Below, one piece after another: positions 26,048-33,086 of a stretch of DNA of 33,197 bases (within the stretch, counting starts at the first letter, position 1; every line of letters begins with the position of its first letter). The notes under the pieces are model-generated. The model made no database searches. It was not told the DNA's origin and worked only from the letters and a program-made list of their open reading frames with translations. The position numbers and the translations under genes are program-made. The DNA lies in the NCBI GenBank assembly GCA_002796135.1, contig PCWB01000034.1, positions 1 through 33,197 of the forward strand. Reading direction: 5' to 3'. The stretch comes from Candidatus Omnitrophica bacterium CG11_big_fil_rev_8_21_14_0_20_41_12. Lineage in GTDB: Bacteria; Omnitrophota; Gorgyraeia; Gygaellales; Profunditerraquicolaceae.

Positions 26048-28747
26048 ATGGAAAAAATGAAATTAGACAATAAAGAGAAAGAAGAACGCCTGCAAGATAT
26101 GCGTGCGGAGCTGGAGCTTAGGGTTAAGGTTAGAACAGCTGAGCTAAGCAGCTTAAACGAAGTTTTGCGTAAAGAGATTACTGAGCGTCAGAAGATGAGC
26201 CAGCAGCTAATCGGTGTAAACAGTTTTTTAAATAACGTATTTGTGTGTATTCAGGACGGTATTAGTGTTTCAGATACTAAGATGAATATTATACGCGTTA
26301 ATCCCACGATGGAAAAATGGTATCCTTACAGCCTGCCTCTGGTTGGGAAAAAATGTTATGAAGCGTATCATCAAAGAAATAAACCTTGCGATGTCTGCCC
26401 GGTTAAAATAACTTTAGAGACGCAAAAACCGGCACACATCGTTTCTCCCTTGGAGGATAAAGCTAAGAATGTGATAGGCTATTTTGATCTTTTTAGCTTT
26501 CCATTGTTTGATGAGGTTACAAAAGAGTTGATCGGGGCCATTGAATATGTGCGCAATATAACTGCACAGAAAAAAGCTGAAAATGCTTTGTGCCAGAGCG
26601 AAGAAAAGTTCCGTTTGATAGCTGAGTTTACTTACAACTGGATCTATTTGGTAGATAGTCACAGGAATATGGTTTATGTTTCTCCTTCCTGCAAGCGTAT
26701 TACCGGATATAATCAGGATGATTTTATGAATGATCCTGAGCTAATAATGAAAATCGTACATAAAGATGATATTGGCCTTTTGCTTAAACAGATCAAGAAA
26801 GTTTGTGACAACAGCGAAAAATTAGAGTCAGAATTCCGTATTTTGGATAAAAATAATCAGGTCCGCTGGATCCATCATACTTGCGTTCCGGTATTTGATA
26901 AAGATGGCAGGCTTATCGGCAGAAGAGCAAGTAACCGTGATATCACAAAAGATAAGGATAATGAAAATGAATTAAAAATATACCGGGAAAATTTAGAGGT
27001 TTTAGTTAAGGAGCGTACGGAATCACTGGAAGAAGAGATCCGGATAAGGAAATCCGCAGAAGAAAACGCAAACAGCTTAAATAAACGGATTGAATTTATC
27101 CTCGGGGCAACTAAGACCGGCCTGGATATTATCGATAAAGATTATAATATCCAATATGTTAATCCGGAATGGGCCAGTTATTATGGAGATTGGAAAGGGA
27201 AAAAATGTTTCGATTATTTAAAAAACCGTAAATCTCCTTGCCCAGAGTGCTTGTTGGAAGAGGCTTTTAAAGCAAAAAAAGCTGTTGTCAGCGAAGAAAT
27301 TATGCCTAAAGAAAACAATCGGCCGAACCAGGTTACTACTATACCTTTTCAGGATAAAGACGGAAAGTGGTTGTTCGCCAGGGTTCATGTTGATATAAGC
27401 GAGAAGAAGAAGATCGATAAGGAATTAGAACTGTATCATAATGATTTGGAGTGCCTCGTAGAAGAGCGAACGCAGGATCTCTTGCAAGAGACTGCCAGAT
27501 ATAAGAAATCGGAATCAGAAAAGATCCTTTTAAACCGCGAGCTGATTAAAACTAATGAGAAACTAAAGAGCGTCTCTCTTATTGATGCGCATACCGGGCT
27601 TTATAATTACCGTTATTTACAATCCGCTATTGAATCTGAATTCCATCAAGCCAGGAGATATGCCCAAAGCTTAGCGCTGATTATGCTTGATGTGGATTAT
27701 TTTAAATCTATAAACGATGTCTACGGTGTCGCTTTTGGTGATTCGGTCCTAAAACAGCTAGCCAGACAGCTGAAGCAAATGGTCAGGCGTTATGATGTCC
27801 TCATCAGGTACAGCGGAGAAGAATTTATTATTATATCTCCCAGATTAAACCGTAACACAGCTTTTAATATGGCCCAGAGGCTGCTTGATTCTTTAAACCT
27901 TGTTAATTTCGGCAATAAAAAGCATAGCGTTAAATTAAAATTAAGTTTTTCTGTGGCTGCTTTCCCCGACGACAAAGTTACTAGCGGAGCAGATTTGGTG
28001 AACTTGGTTAACAAGATACTTATTAAAACTAAGGAAGGCGGGGGTAATCGCGCGTATTCTTCGCTGGATCTCAATCATCCCTTAAAAAAGGGAATGGATA
28101 AAATATCCAAAGTAATGGGTATTAAAATTTTAAAGAATACGATTAATAAACTTAATAGACAGACCAAACAGGGGCTGACGGAATTTATTTTTGCTTTTGC
28201 CAAAACCCTGGAAGTAAAGGACCATTACAGCGGAGAGCATGTTGAAAATACGGTACATTTTGCTACGGAGATAGCCAGGAAATTGGATTTACCGAAAGAT
28301 GAAATAGAGCTGATCAAACAGGCGGCCATGTTGCATGATTTAGGTAAAATCGGCATCAGTGAAAACATTTTACTTAAAAAAGGGAAGCTTACTAAAAGGG
28401 AATTCGTAGAGATTCGAAAGCATCCGCAGATCGGGGCTGATATTATCAGACCGATCCAGTCTCTGCATGCGTTGATTCCGTTTATCTTCTACCACCATGA
28501 GCGTTGGGATGGCAAAGGGTATCCCAGCGGTATAAAAGGCGAGGATATCCCGCTAGGAGCCAGGATTATCGCCATTGCAGACGTATATCAGGCTTTGACT
28601 AGTGATCGGCCGTATCATAAAGCGTTTACTAAGGAAGTCGCAATAGATATGATAAAAAAATCCTCCGGAACCCAGTTTGACCCACTTATCGTAGATACCT
28701 TTTTAAAGGTTATCAGCCGCGAAAAGAAACCCCGTAAGCCGGTTTAA
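26048..28747 (+). CDS. PAS-PAS-PAS-GGDEF-HD-GYP cyclic-di-GMP signalling protein
   Basis: A cytoplasmic multidomain protein of 899 residues with no transmembrane segment. Three PAS domains are seen at about 55-175, 183-302 and 343-455. Each is preceded or followed by a helical signalling linker with the repeated RTAELSSL, ERTESLEEE and ERTQDLLQE wording. A GGDEF domain (about 510-672) carries SGEEF at 589-593, with RRYD (580-583) as a correctly spaced I-site. The C-terminal HD-GYP domain (about 705-890) is complete: HDLGKIGI with His763-Asp764, then HHERWDGKGYP (816-826). It may both make and break cyclic di-GMP, or the GGDEF part may act as a sensor. PAS1 and PAS3 carry C-x10-C-x2-C motifs (C103/C114/C117; C387/C398/C401). 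The start has no Shine-Dalgarno sequence and follows a hairpin; the ATG at 26057 is an alternative. Confidence 0.92.
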   Translation: MEKMKLDNKEKEERLQDMRAELELRVKVRTAELSSLNEVLRKEITERQKMSQQLIGVNSFLNNVFVCIQDGISVSDTKMNIIRVNPTMEKWYPYSLPLVGKKCYEAYHQRNKPCDVCPVKITLETQKPAHIVSPLEDKAKNVIGYFDLFSFPLFDEVTKELIGAIEYVRNITAQKKAENALCQSEEKFRLIAEFTYNWIYLVDSHRNMVYVSPSCKRITGYNQDDFMNDPELIMKIVHKDDIGLLLKQIKKVCDNSEKLESEFRILDKNNQVRWIHHTCVPVFDKDGRLIGRRASNRDITKDKDNENELKIYRENLEVLVKERTESLEEEIRIRKSAEENANSLNKRIEFILGATKTGLDIIDKDYNIQYVNPEWASYYGDWKGKKCFDYLKNRKSPCPECLLEEAFKAKKAVVSEEIMPKENNRPNQVTTIPFQDKDGKWLFARVHVDISEKKKIDKELELYHNDLECLVEERTQDLLQETARYKKSESEKILLNRELIKTNEKLKSVSLIDAHTGLYNYRYLQSAIESEFHQARRYAQSLALIMLDVDYFKSINDVYGVAFGDSVLKQLARQLKQMVRRYDVLIRYSGEEFIIISPRLNRNTAFNMAQRLLDSLNLVNFGNKKHSVKLKLSFSVAAFPDDKVTSGADLVNLVNKILIKTKEGGGNRAYSSLDLNHPLKKGMDKISKVMGIKILKNTINKLNRQTKQGLTEFIFAFAKTLEVKDHYSGEHVENTVHFATEIARKLDLPKDEIELIKQAAMLHDLGKIGISENILLKKGKLTKREFVEIRKHPQIGADIIRPIQSLHALIPFIFYHHERWDGKGYPSGIKGEDIPLGARIIAIADVYQALTSDRPYHKAFTKEVAIDMIKKSSGTQFDPLIVDTFLKVISREKKPRKPV

Positions 28748-28762
28748 TGGCTAAATATTAAC

Positions 28763-28791
28763 TTGCCCCGTTATAAATAATATGTTAAACT
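28763..28791 (+). promoter_or_regulatory. Candidate promoter for the tRNA and rnpB region
   Basis: TTGCCC (28763-28768), 17 bases, TAAACT (28786-28791). The -35 is moderate and the -10 weak, but this is the only promoter-like site between the PAS-GGDEF-HD-GYP gene and the tRNAs. It would start RNA near 28798, just before a series of hairpins. Confidence 0.4.
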
Positions 28792-28797
28792 AAAAAA

Positions 28798-28945
28798 ATA
28801 TCTAATAGGGAAATGTCCCTCGTCATCAGATAAGAACTTTTTGTGGACTCGGGATCAAATTTTCTCGTTTCACTCCAAAATTTGAGGTCCATATCCCGTA
28901 GGAGTAGTTTGTAATTACGGCGGGATTAGGGCTAGAGTTAAATTA
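28798..28945 (+). ncRNA. Structured leader or unknown small RNA upstream of the tRNAs
   Basis: About 150 bases without a plausible gene but with three consecutive inverted repeats. H1 is AGGGA-AATG-TCCCT (28807-28820). H2 is TGGACT (28844-28849) with GGTCCA (28886-28891), enclosing CAAATTTT (28856-28863) paired with AAAATTTG (28877-28884). H3 is CCGTA (28896-28900) with TACGG (28916-28920). ATCCCG at 28893-28898 can also pair with either CGGGAT at 28850-28855 or CGGGAT at 28921-28926, giving mutually exclusive folds. I do not recognise it as 6S RNA, SRP RNA, tmRNA or a known riboswitch. It could equally be a processed tRNA-precursor leader. Confidence 0.35.
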
Positions 28946-29019
28946 GGGCCCATAGCTCAGTTGGTTAGAGCAGGTGACTCATAATCACTTGGTCCGGGGT
29001 TCGAGTCCCTGTGGGCCCA
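28946..29019 (+). tRNA. tRNA-Ile2 (CAT anticodon, lysidine type)
   Basis: A 74-base cloverleaf. Acceptor GGGCCCA pairs with TGGGCCC and the discriminator is A. The D arm is GCTC/GAGC, the anticodon stem GGTGA/TCACT with loop CTCATAA, and the T arm CGGGG/CCCTG with loop TTCGAGT. Anticodon CAT could mean Met, but the anticodon arm and variable loop closely match Escherichia coli tRNA-Ile2, and pairs C4-G69 and C5-G68 fit recognition by TilS, which makes lysidine for AUA reading. It is not an initiator, having a paired G1-C72 and no GGG/CCC anticodon stem. No CCA is encoded. Elongator Met is the alternative. Confidence 0.9.
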
Positions 29020-29042
29020 GTATGTAACTATGGTGCTTTTGG

Positions 29043-29116
29043 GGGCGCATAGCTCAGTTGGTTAGAGCGCTACATTCACATTGTAGAGGCCATAGGTCCG
29101 AGTCCTATTGCGCCCA
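29043..29116 (+). tRNA. tRNA-Val (CAC anticodon)
   Basis: A 74-base cloverleaf. Acceptor GGGCGCA pairs with TGCGCCC and the discriminator is A. The D arm is GCTC/GAGC, the anticodon stem CTACA/TGTAG with loop TTCACAT, and the T stem ATAGG/CCTAT. Anticodon CAC reads the valine codon GUG. The T loop reads TCCGAGT, so position 55, nearly always U and converted to pseudouridine, is C here. No CCA is encoded. It lies 23 bases after tRNA-Ile2 and 21 bases before the next coding gene with no terminator between. Confidence 0.92.
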
Positions 29117-29137
29117 CTTAATTTATAAGGAGAGAAA

Positions 29138-29857
29138 TTGGCTACAGTTGATTTAAAAACGCAAATCGTCGCTTTAGTAAAACTCCAAGAGCTAGATAGT
29201 GAAATTTATGCTTTAAACAATGAAAAAACCGCTAAACCTCAAGAAATCAATGCGTTAGAAATTGTTTTTGAAAGTAAAAAACAGGGTTTGGCTGAACTTG
29301 AAAAAAAATCCCTTGAGCTGCAAAAAGAGCGTAAAGAAAGAGAGTTGGAACTTGGCAGTAATGCGGAGGCGGTAAAGAAGTTACAAGGCCAGCTGTATTC
29401 CTTAAAAACTAATAAAGAATTTCAGACTATGCAGAAGCAAATTGCCGATACTCAAGCCGACGGGTCGGTAATTGAAGAGAAAATATTGATTTCTTTTGAG
29501 GAATCGGATAAGATTAAATCTCAAATTGAACAGGAAAATTTGAAATTAAAAGATGAAGAAAAGGTTTTTACACAAGGAAAGAATAAGATAGAGCTACGCG
29601 TCAAAGAGATGGATGAACGTCTAAATCAGTTAGCGGTTCAAAGAAAACAGATTATCCCGGATATTGATCCTAAGATGCTGCTTGAGTATGAACGAATCCT
29701 TAACAGCCGGGACGGCCTGGCGATTGTTACAGTTAAGGGTAATTCATGCGGTGGCTGTAATATGCTGGTGCCCCCGCAGGTAATCAATTTAATTAAGATG
29801 TATGAGCATATTATTACTTGTGAGATGTGTAACCGCATTCTCTATATTAACGAATGA
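29138..29857 (+). CDS. Coiled-coil C4 zinc-ribbon protein (COG1579 family)
   Basis: A 239-residue protein. Residues about 10-180 form a long antiparallel coiled coil rich in Glu, Lys and Leu (for example LQGQLYSLKTNKEFQTMQKQ). The C-terminus carries a C4 zinc ribbon: C204 and C207 in GNSCGGCNMLVPPQV, then C228 and C231 in TCEMCNRILY. The family (COG1579) is predicted to bind nucleic acid, but its molecular role is not established. The start is TTG at 29138, supported by AAGGAGAG 4-11 bases upstream and by the family-typical N-terminus. It follows tRNA-Val and overlaps the RNase HI gene by four bases (ATGA). Linkage with RNase H and rnpB suggests an RNA-related role, by inference only. Confidence 0.88.
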   Translation: MATVDLKTQIVALVKLQELDSEIYALNNEKTAKPQEINALEIVFESKKQGLAELEKKSLELQKERKERELELGSNAEAVKKLQGQLYSLKTNKEFQTMQKQIADTQADGSVIEEKILISFEESDKIKSQIEQENLKLKDEEKVFTQGKNKIELRVKEMDERLNQLAVQRKQIIPDIDPKMLLEYERILNSRDGLAIVTVKGNSCGGCNMLVPPQVINLIKMYEHIITCEMCNRILYINE

Positions 29858-30282
29858 GCCATTTGAAAATTTATATTGATGGAGCTTCAAAAGGCAATCC
29901 TGGTCAAAGCGGAGCTGGAATTGTGATTTATCAAGACGGCCGTATAGTAAAAAAAATTTCAAATTATATCGGTACTGCTACGAATAATACCGCTGAATAT
30001 ATGGCTTTGATCTATGCGCTCGAGGAAGGTCTGCTTTTAAAAGCCAAGAGCTTAGAAATTAATACGGATAGCCAGCTTTTGGCCAGGCAATTAAATAAAA
30101 TTTATAAAGTTAAGCATGAAGGTATAAAAAATCTCTATAGTCGGGCAACACATCTTTTGACAGGTTTTGAAAAAGTAGTAATTAATCATATCCTCCGGGA
30201 AGAAAACGTCCTGGCGGATAAATTAGCAACAGAGGCGATTAAAAAGAAGCAGGCAGAATATGGCTGCCCTATTGTAAAATAG
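29854..30282 (+). CDS. Ribonuclease HI family protein, 3' end inside rnpB
   Basis: A 142-residue RNase H fold enzyme that cleaves RNA in RNA-DNA hybrids. Active-site residues are visible as Asp9 (IYIDGASKGNPG), Glu48 (NNTAEYMAL), Asp72 (NTDSQLL) and Asp122 (NVLADKLATEA). The absence of the long basic handle region places it with the short RnhA/YpdQ-type forms, so the name rnhA is tentative. The last 12 codons (KKQAEYGCPIVK) fall inside RNase P RNA: they encode the P1 5' strand, P2 region and P3 hairpin, and the TAG stop lies in the 3' strand of P3. The catalytic fold ends before this overlap. Its start is coupled to the zinc-ribbon gene by ATGA. Confidence 0.9.
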   Translation: MSHLKIYIDGASKGNPGQSGAGIVIYQDGRIVKKISNYIGTATNNTAEYMALIYALEEGLLLKAKSLEINTDSQLLARQLNKIYKVKHEGIKNLYSRATHLLTGFEKVVINHILREENVLADKLATEAIKKKQAEYGCPIVK

Positions 30283-30597
30283 GGAGGAAAGTCCGGGCTC
30301 CGGAGGATAGTGTAACGGGTAATCCCCGTCTCCTAAAGTGATTTAGGACGGACCAGAGCCACAGAGACGAGTCCAGTTCTTGCACGCAAGAGCTGGGGTG
30401 AAACGAGGCAATCTCTACATGGAGCAAGGCAGAATAGGAGACCAGCGCTGATCCGGCGCGTTAGGAGTTTTTGGGTATGCTGCTAAAGCTTGCGCGGTAA
30501 CGCGCTCGTTGAGAGGAATAGCCACTAATCGATGTCTGCCCGCAGGCTCTGCCCGCAGGCAGACATCAAGACAGAACCCGGCTTATTCTGCCTGCTT
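30247..30597 (+). ncRNA. rnpB: RNase P RNA, class A
   Basis: Catalytic RNA that removes tRNA 5' leaders. The conserved 5' core GGAGGAAAGTCCGGGCTCC (from 30285) and the 3' core ACAGAACCCGGCTTA (30571-30585) together form P4. P1 is a perfect 14-base pairing, 30247-30260 with 30584-30597, which sets the ends. P3 is a 7-base-pair hairpin, CCCTATT with AATAGGG (30267-30284). ATGGCTGCC (30260-30268) can pair with GGCAGACAT (30558-30566) with one mismatch as P2. The 5' 36 bases overlap the RNase HI gene. Between the P18 region and P4 3' strand lies an extra hairpin in the P19 position (30531-30567) containing a 13-base tandem duplication. Exact mature ends are inferred from P1. Confidence 0.96.
30535..30560 (+). 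repeat. 13-bp tandem duplication within rnpB
   Basis: TCTGCCCGCAGGC occurs twice in perfect tandem (30535-30547 and 30548-30560). With the flanks GATG and AGACATC it sits in a hairpin whose outer arms GATGTCTGCC and GGCAGACATC pair perfectly. A single copy would give a 10-bp stem with a CGCA tetraloop, suggesting that the hairpin grew by duplication. Confidence 0.9.
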
Positions 30598-30622
30598 ATT
30601 TAAAAACAAAAAAGGGGGAGTT

Positions 30623-31378
30623 ATGTCAGGTCACTCGAAATGGAAGACAAATAAGGGCAAGAAAGGTATTGCTGACGCAAAAAGAGGGGCAATGTTCACT
30701 AAAATTATTAAGGAGTTGGTTGTCGTCGCCAGAGATGGCGGAGGTAATCCTGATTCTAACCCCCGATTGCGTGCAATAATGCAGAAAGCTAAAGAATCAA
30801 ATATGCCTTCGGATAATGTGAAAATGGCAATCAAGCGCGGAACCGGCGAGCTACCCGGAGTAGTTTATGAAGCGGTAATGTATGAAGCTTATGGACCGGG
30901 AGGAGTGGCGATTTTAGTGGATTCTCTTACGGACAATAAAAACCGGACTACCGCAGAGTTACGTAATCTGATGTCAAAAAGAGGCGGAAATATGGCAGGG
31001 GCGGGAGCGGTGAGTTGGATATTTACACAGAAGGGTTATATTACGGTAGCTAAAGATAAAATTAAGGAAGATGAATTGATGAATATTGTTTTAGATGCCG
31101 GCGCCGAGGATATGAAGCATGATGATAATCTCTATGAGATCTTCACTGCTATTCAGGATTTAGAAAAAGTAAAAGCGGCCTTGCAAGAAAAAGGGATTAA
31201 ATGGGATGATGCTGAATTAACCATGATCCCTTCATCTACAATTAAGCTTGCCGGAAACGAGGCAAAGCAGGTTCTTGGTTTGGTTGAATCGCTGGAAGAG
31301 CATGATGATGTACAGCAGGTTTACGCTAATTTTGATATTCCGGATGAGATTATAAATGAGGTTGCTGGCCAGGAATGA
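30623..31378 (+). CDS. yebC: YebC/PmpR-family protein (TACO1-like)
   Basis: A 251-residue protein of the YebC family, long annotated as transcriptional regulators and more recently linked to translation of proline-rich stretches by YebC-type factors. The start at 30623 is chosen because the invariant MSGHSKWKTNKGKKG follows it; the frame stays open upstream to 30509, but that part is RNase P RNA. Other family blocks are AKRGAMFTKIIKEL, GNPDSNPRLRAIMQKAK, YEAYGPGGVAILVD, NKNRTTAELRN and GAVSWIFTQKGYI. A purine-rich AGGGGGAG lies only two to three bases from the ATG, a short spacing. The stop overlaps ruvC by ATGA, reproducing the widespread yebC-ruvC order. Confidence 0.95.
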   Translation: MSGHSKWKTNKGKKGIADAKRGAMFTKIIKELVVVARDGGGNPDSNPRLRAIMQKAKESNMPSDNVKMAIKRGTGELPGVVYEAVMYEAYGPGGVAILVDSLTDNKNRTTAELRNLMSKRGGNMAGAGAVSWIFTQKGYITVAKDKIKEDELMNIVLDAGAEDMKHDDNLYEIFTAIQDLEKVKAALQEKGIKWDDAELTMIPSSTIKLAGNEAKQVLGLVESLEEHDDVQQVYANFDIPDEIINEVAGQE

Positions 31379-31857
31379 TTATTGTAGGAATTGACCCTGC
31401 TTTAGCGATTACCGGCTATGGTGTAATTCAAGTCCAAGGGGCAACATTAACCGTAATTGAAGCGGGTATAATTCAGACTTCGCCAAAAGAGGCAACCACA
31501 AAAAGATTAGATAAGTTATACCGGGGGGTGCTTAAATTAATTACGGATACGCATTCAGATTGTCTGGTGTTAGAAAAAATATACTCACATTATAAACATC
31601 CGGCTACTGCTTGTATTTTAGGCCAGGCCAGAGGAGTGATCAGTTTAGCGGCAACCACTAAAGGAATACCGCTGTTTGAGTACGCTGCTACGCGCATAAA
31701 GAAAGCTATTGTAGGCAAGGGGTTGGCTTCTAAGGCTCAAGTGCAGGCAATGGTTGCTCACACGTTAAACTTAAAAAATCTACCGTCTTATATGGATGTT
31801 ACCGATGCTTTGGCATTGGCGATAACCCATAATTATATCAGTAGGTCAAAAATATGA
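31375..31857 (+). CDS. ruvC: Holliday junction resolvase RuvC
   Basis: Endonuclease that resolves Holliday junctions after RuvAB branch migration, 160 residues, usual length. Acidic active-site residues are Asp7 (VGIDPALAITGYG), Glu67 (LVLEKIYSHYKHP), Asp141 and Asp144 (MDVTDALALAI), equivalent to D7, E66, D138 and D141 of the Escherichia coli enzyme. The LGQARGVI and GKGLASKAQVQAMV blocks are family hallmarks. It is coupled by ATGA overlaps on both sides, to yebC and ruvA. Confidence 0.97.
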   Translation: MIIVGIDPALAITGYGVIQVQGATLTVIEAGIIQTSPKEATTKRLDKLYRGVLKLITDTHSDCLVLEKIYSHYKHPATACILGQARGVISLAATTKGIPLFEYAATRIKKAIVGKGLASKAQVQAMVAHTLNLKNLPSYMDVTDALALAITHNYISRSKI

Positions 31858-32480
31858 TTTCTCGTATTTGCGGAAAAATTGTGGAAAAAGGAGTAAATTA
31901 TCTGATCCTGGATTTAGGAGGATTAAGCTATGAAGTTCTGATACCTGCTTGCGTTATGCAGGGAATCGATAAATCAACTGATGGGCAAGCCAAAGTTTCT
32001 TTATTAACCTATCATTACTATGCGGTTGAGCAGGCCAAAAGTACACCGATCTTAATCGGATTCTTAAATCAAGTTGAAAAGGATTTTTTTGAAATTTTTA
32101 TAACCGTCTCCGGTATTGGCCCCCGTGCAGCTTTAAAAGCTTTGAATCAGCCGATTTCATTAATTGCCCGTGCCATTGATGAAGGAGACTTGGCTTATCT
32201 GCGGTCACTGCCCGGTATCGGTGAGCAGCGAGCAAAAGAGATCGTGGCTAAATTACAGAATAAAGTCGGTAAATTTGGTTTAATCCAGGACCGTTCTATG
32301 CATGAAAAAATTGCCGCAAAAAATATTACTGAAGAAGCCCTGGATGTTTTATTGCAATTGGAATATAAAAGAACTGAAGCGATGAATATGATCAAAAAAG
32401 TCCTGGAGATCAATACGCAAGTTAGTACTACCGAGGATCTCTTAAACCTGGTTTATAAACAGAGGCGCTTGGTAAAATAA
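31854..32480 (+). CDS. ruvA: Holliday junction DNA helicase subunit RuvA
   Basis: Binds four-way junctions and loads the RuvB motor, 208 residues. Domain I is an OB fold (residues 1-65: ISRICGKIVEKGVNYLILDLGG as two strands). Domain II has two helix-hairpin-helix motifs, VSGIGPRAALKAL and LPGIGEQRAKEIVAKLQNKV. Domain III is a three-helix bundle that contacts RuvB (EALDVLLQLEYKRTEAMNMIK). The gene overlaps ruvC by four bases and abuts scpB with no gap. ruvB, which often follows ruvA, is absent here. Confidence 0.96.
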   Translation: MISRICGKIVEKGVNYLILDLGGLSYEVLIPACVMQGIDKSTDGQAKVSLLTYHYYAVEQAKSTPILIGFLNQVEKDFFEIFITVSGIGPRAALKALNQPISLIARAIDEGDLAYLRSLPGIGEQRAKEIVAKLQNKVGKFGLIQDRSMHEKIAAKNITEEALDVLLQLEYKRTEAMNMIKKVLEINTQVSTTEDLLNLVYKQRRLVK

Positions 32481-33086
32481 ATGGATGAGCATAACTTAAA
32501 ATCTGCAATTGAAGCTTTAATTTTTGCATCTGAAAAACCAATTACCCTAGAACAGATAAAAAAGGTTTTAGAAATTTCAGATAACTCTACGATCAATAAA
32601 ATTATTCAGGAGTTAATCGCGGAATACATTGGGCAAAACCGGGGTATCCGTATAATTGAGGTCGCCGGAGGTTTTCAGATGATTACGGCCAGTGCCTTTG
32701 CGCCTTTTTTAAAGAAACTTTTTAAAAGCCGTAATCGCGATAAATTATCTAGGCAGGCCTTGGAGACACTGGCCATTATTGCCTATAAACAGCCCTTGAC
32801 TAAGGCCGAGATTGAATCTTTGAGGAATGTGAATATTGACGGAGTAATGAAGAGCCTGTTGGATAAAAATTTAATTCGCATCAGCGGAAGGAAAAAAGTT
32901 CCCGGCAGGCCGTATGTATTCGGAAGTACCCGGGAATTTTTAGAGCATTTTGGGTTAAGATCCCTTCAAGATCTTCCGAAGATCGAAGATTTTACAGCTT
33001 TGGCCCAAGAGCAACAAGCACAGGATATTGAGCCGATTACCCAAGCAGATCTGGAGGTTGAAAATGAGCCTAAGCAAATTGCGTAA
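32481..33086 (+). CDS. scpB: Segregation and condensation protein B
   Basis: Kleisin-associated subunit of the Smc-ScpAB condensin, 201 residues. It begins with LKSAIEALIFASEKPITLEQI, the standard first winged helix of ScpB. RGIRIIEVAGGFQMIT, LSRQALETLAIIAYKQPLTKAEIE and KNLIRISGRKKVPGRPYVFGSTREFLEHFGL follow as separate conserved blocks forming the second winged helix. The acidic, Gln-rich tail (about 175-201) is variable in the family. The ATG follows the ruvA stop directly. scpA is not in the window. The 3' end overlaps the chorismate mutase start by 23 bases. Confidence 0.95.
   Translation: MDEHNLKSAIEALIFASEKPITLEQIKKVLEISDNSTINKIIQELIAEYIGQNRGIRIIEVAGGFQMITASAFAPFLKKLFKSRNRDKLSRQALETLAIIAYKQPLTKAEIESLRNVNIDGVMKSLLDKNLIRISGRKKVPGRPYVFGSTREFLEHFGLRSLQDLPKIEDFTALAQEQQAQDIEPITQADLEVENEPKQIA

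Noticed and set aside
28798-28945. 6S RNA, SRP RNA or cyclic-di-GMP riboswitch
   Set aside because: It lacks the single long bulged hairpin of 6S, the GGAAGCAG-type SRP loop, and the conserved GEMM core; separate short hairpins are seen instead.
28946-29019. Initiator tRNA-fMet
   Set aside because: The CAT anticodon is present, but position 1-72 is a normal G-C pair and the anticodon stem lacks the three G-C pairs of initiators.
30509-30622. Upstream extension of the yebC reading frame
   Set aside because: The added 38 residues are translated RNase P RNA, and the invariant YebC N-terminus begins at the ATG at 30623.
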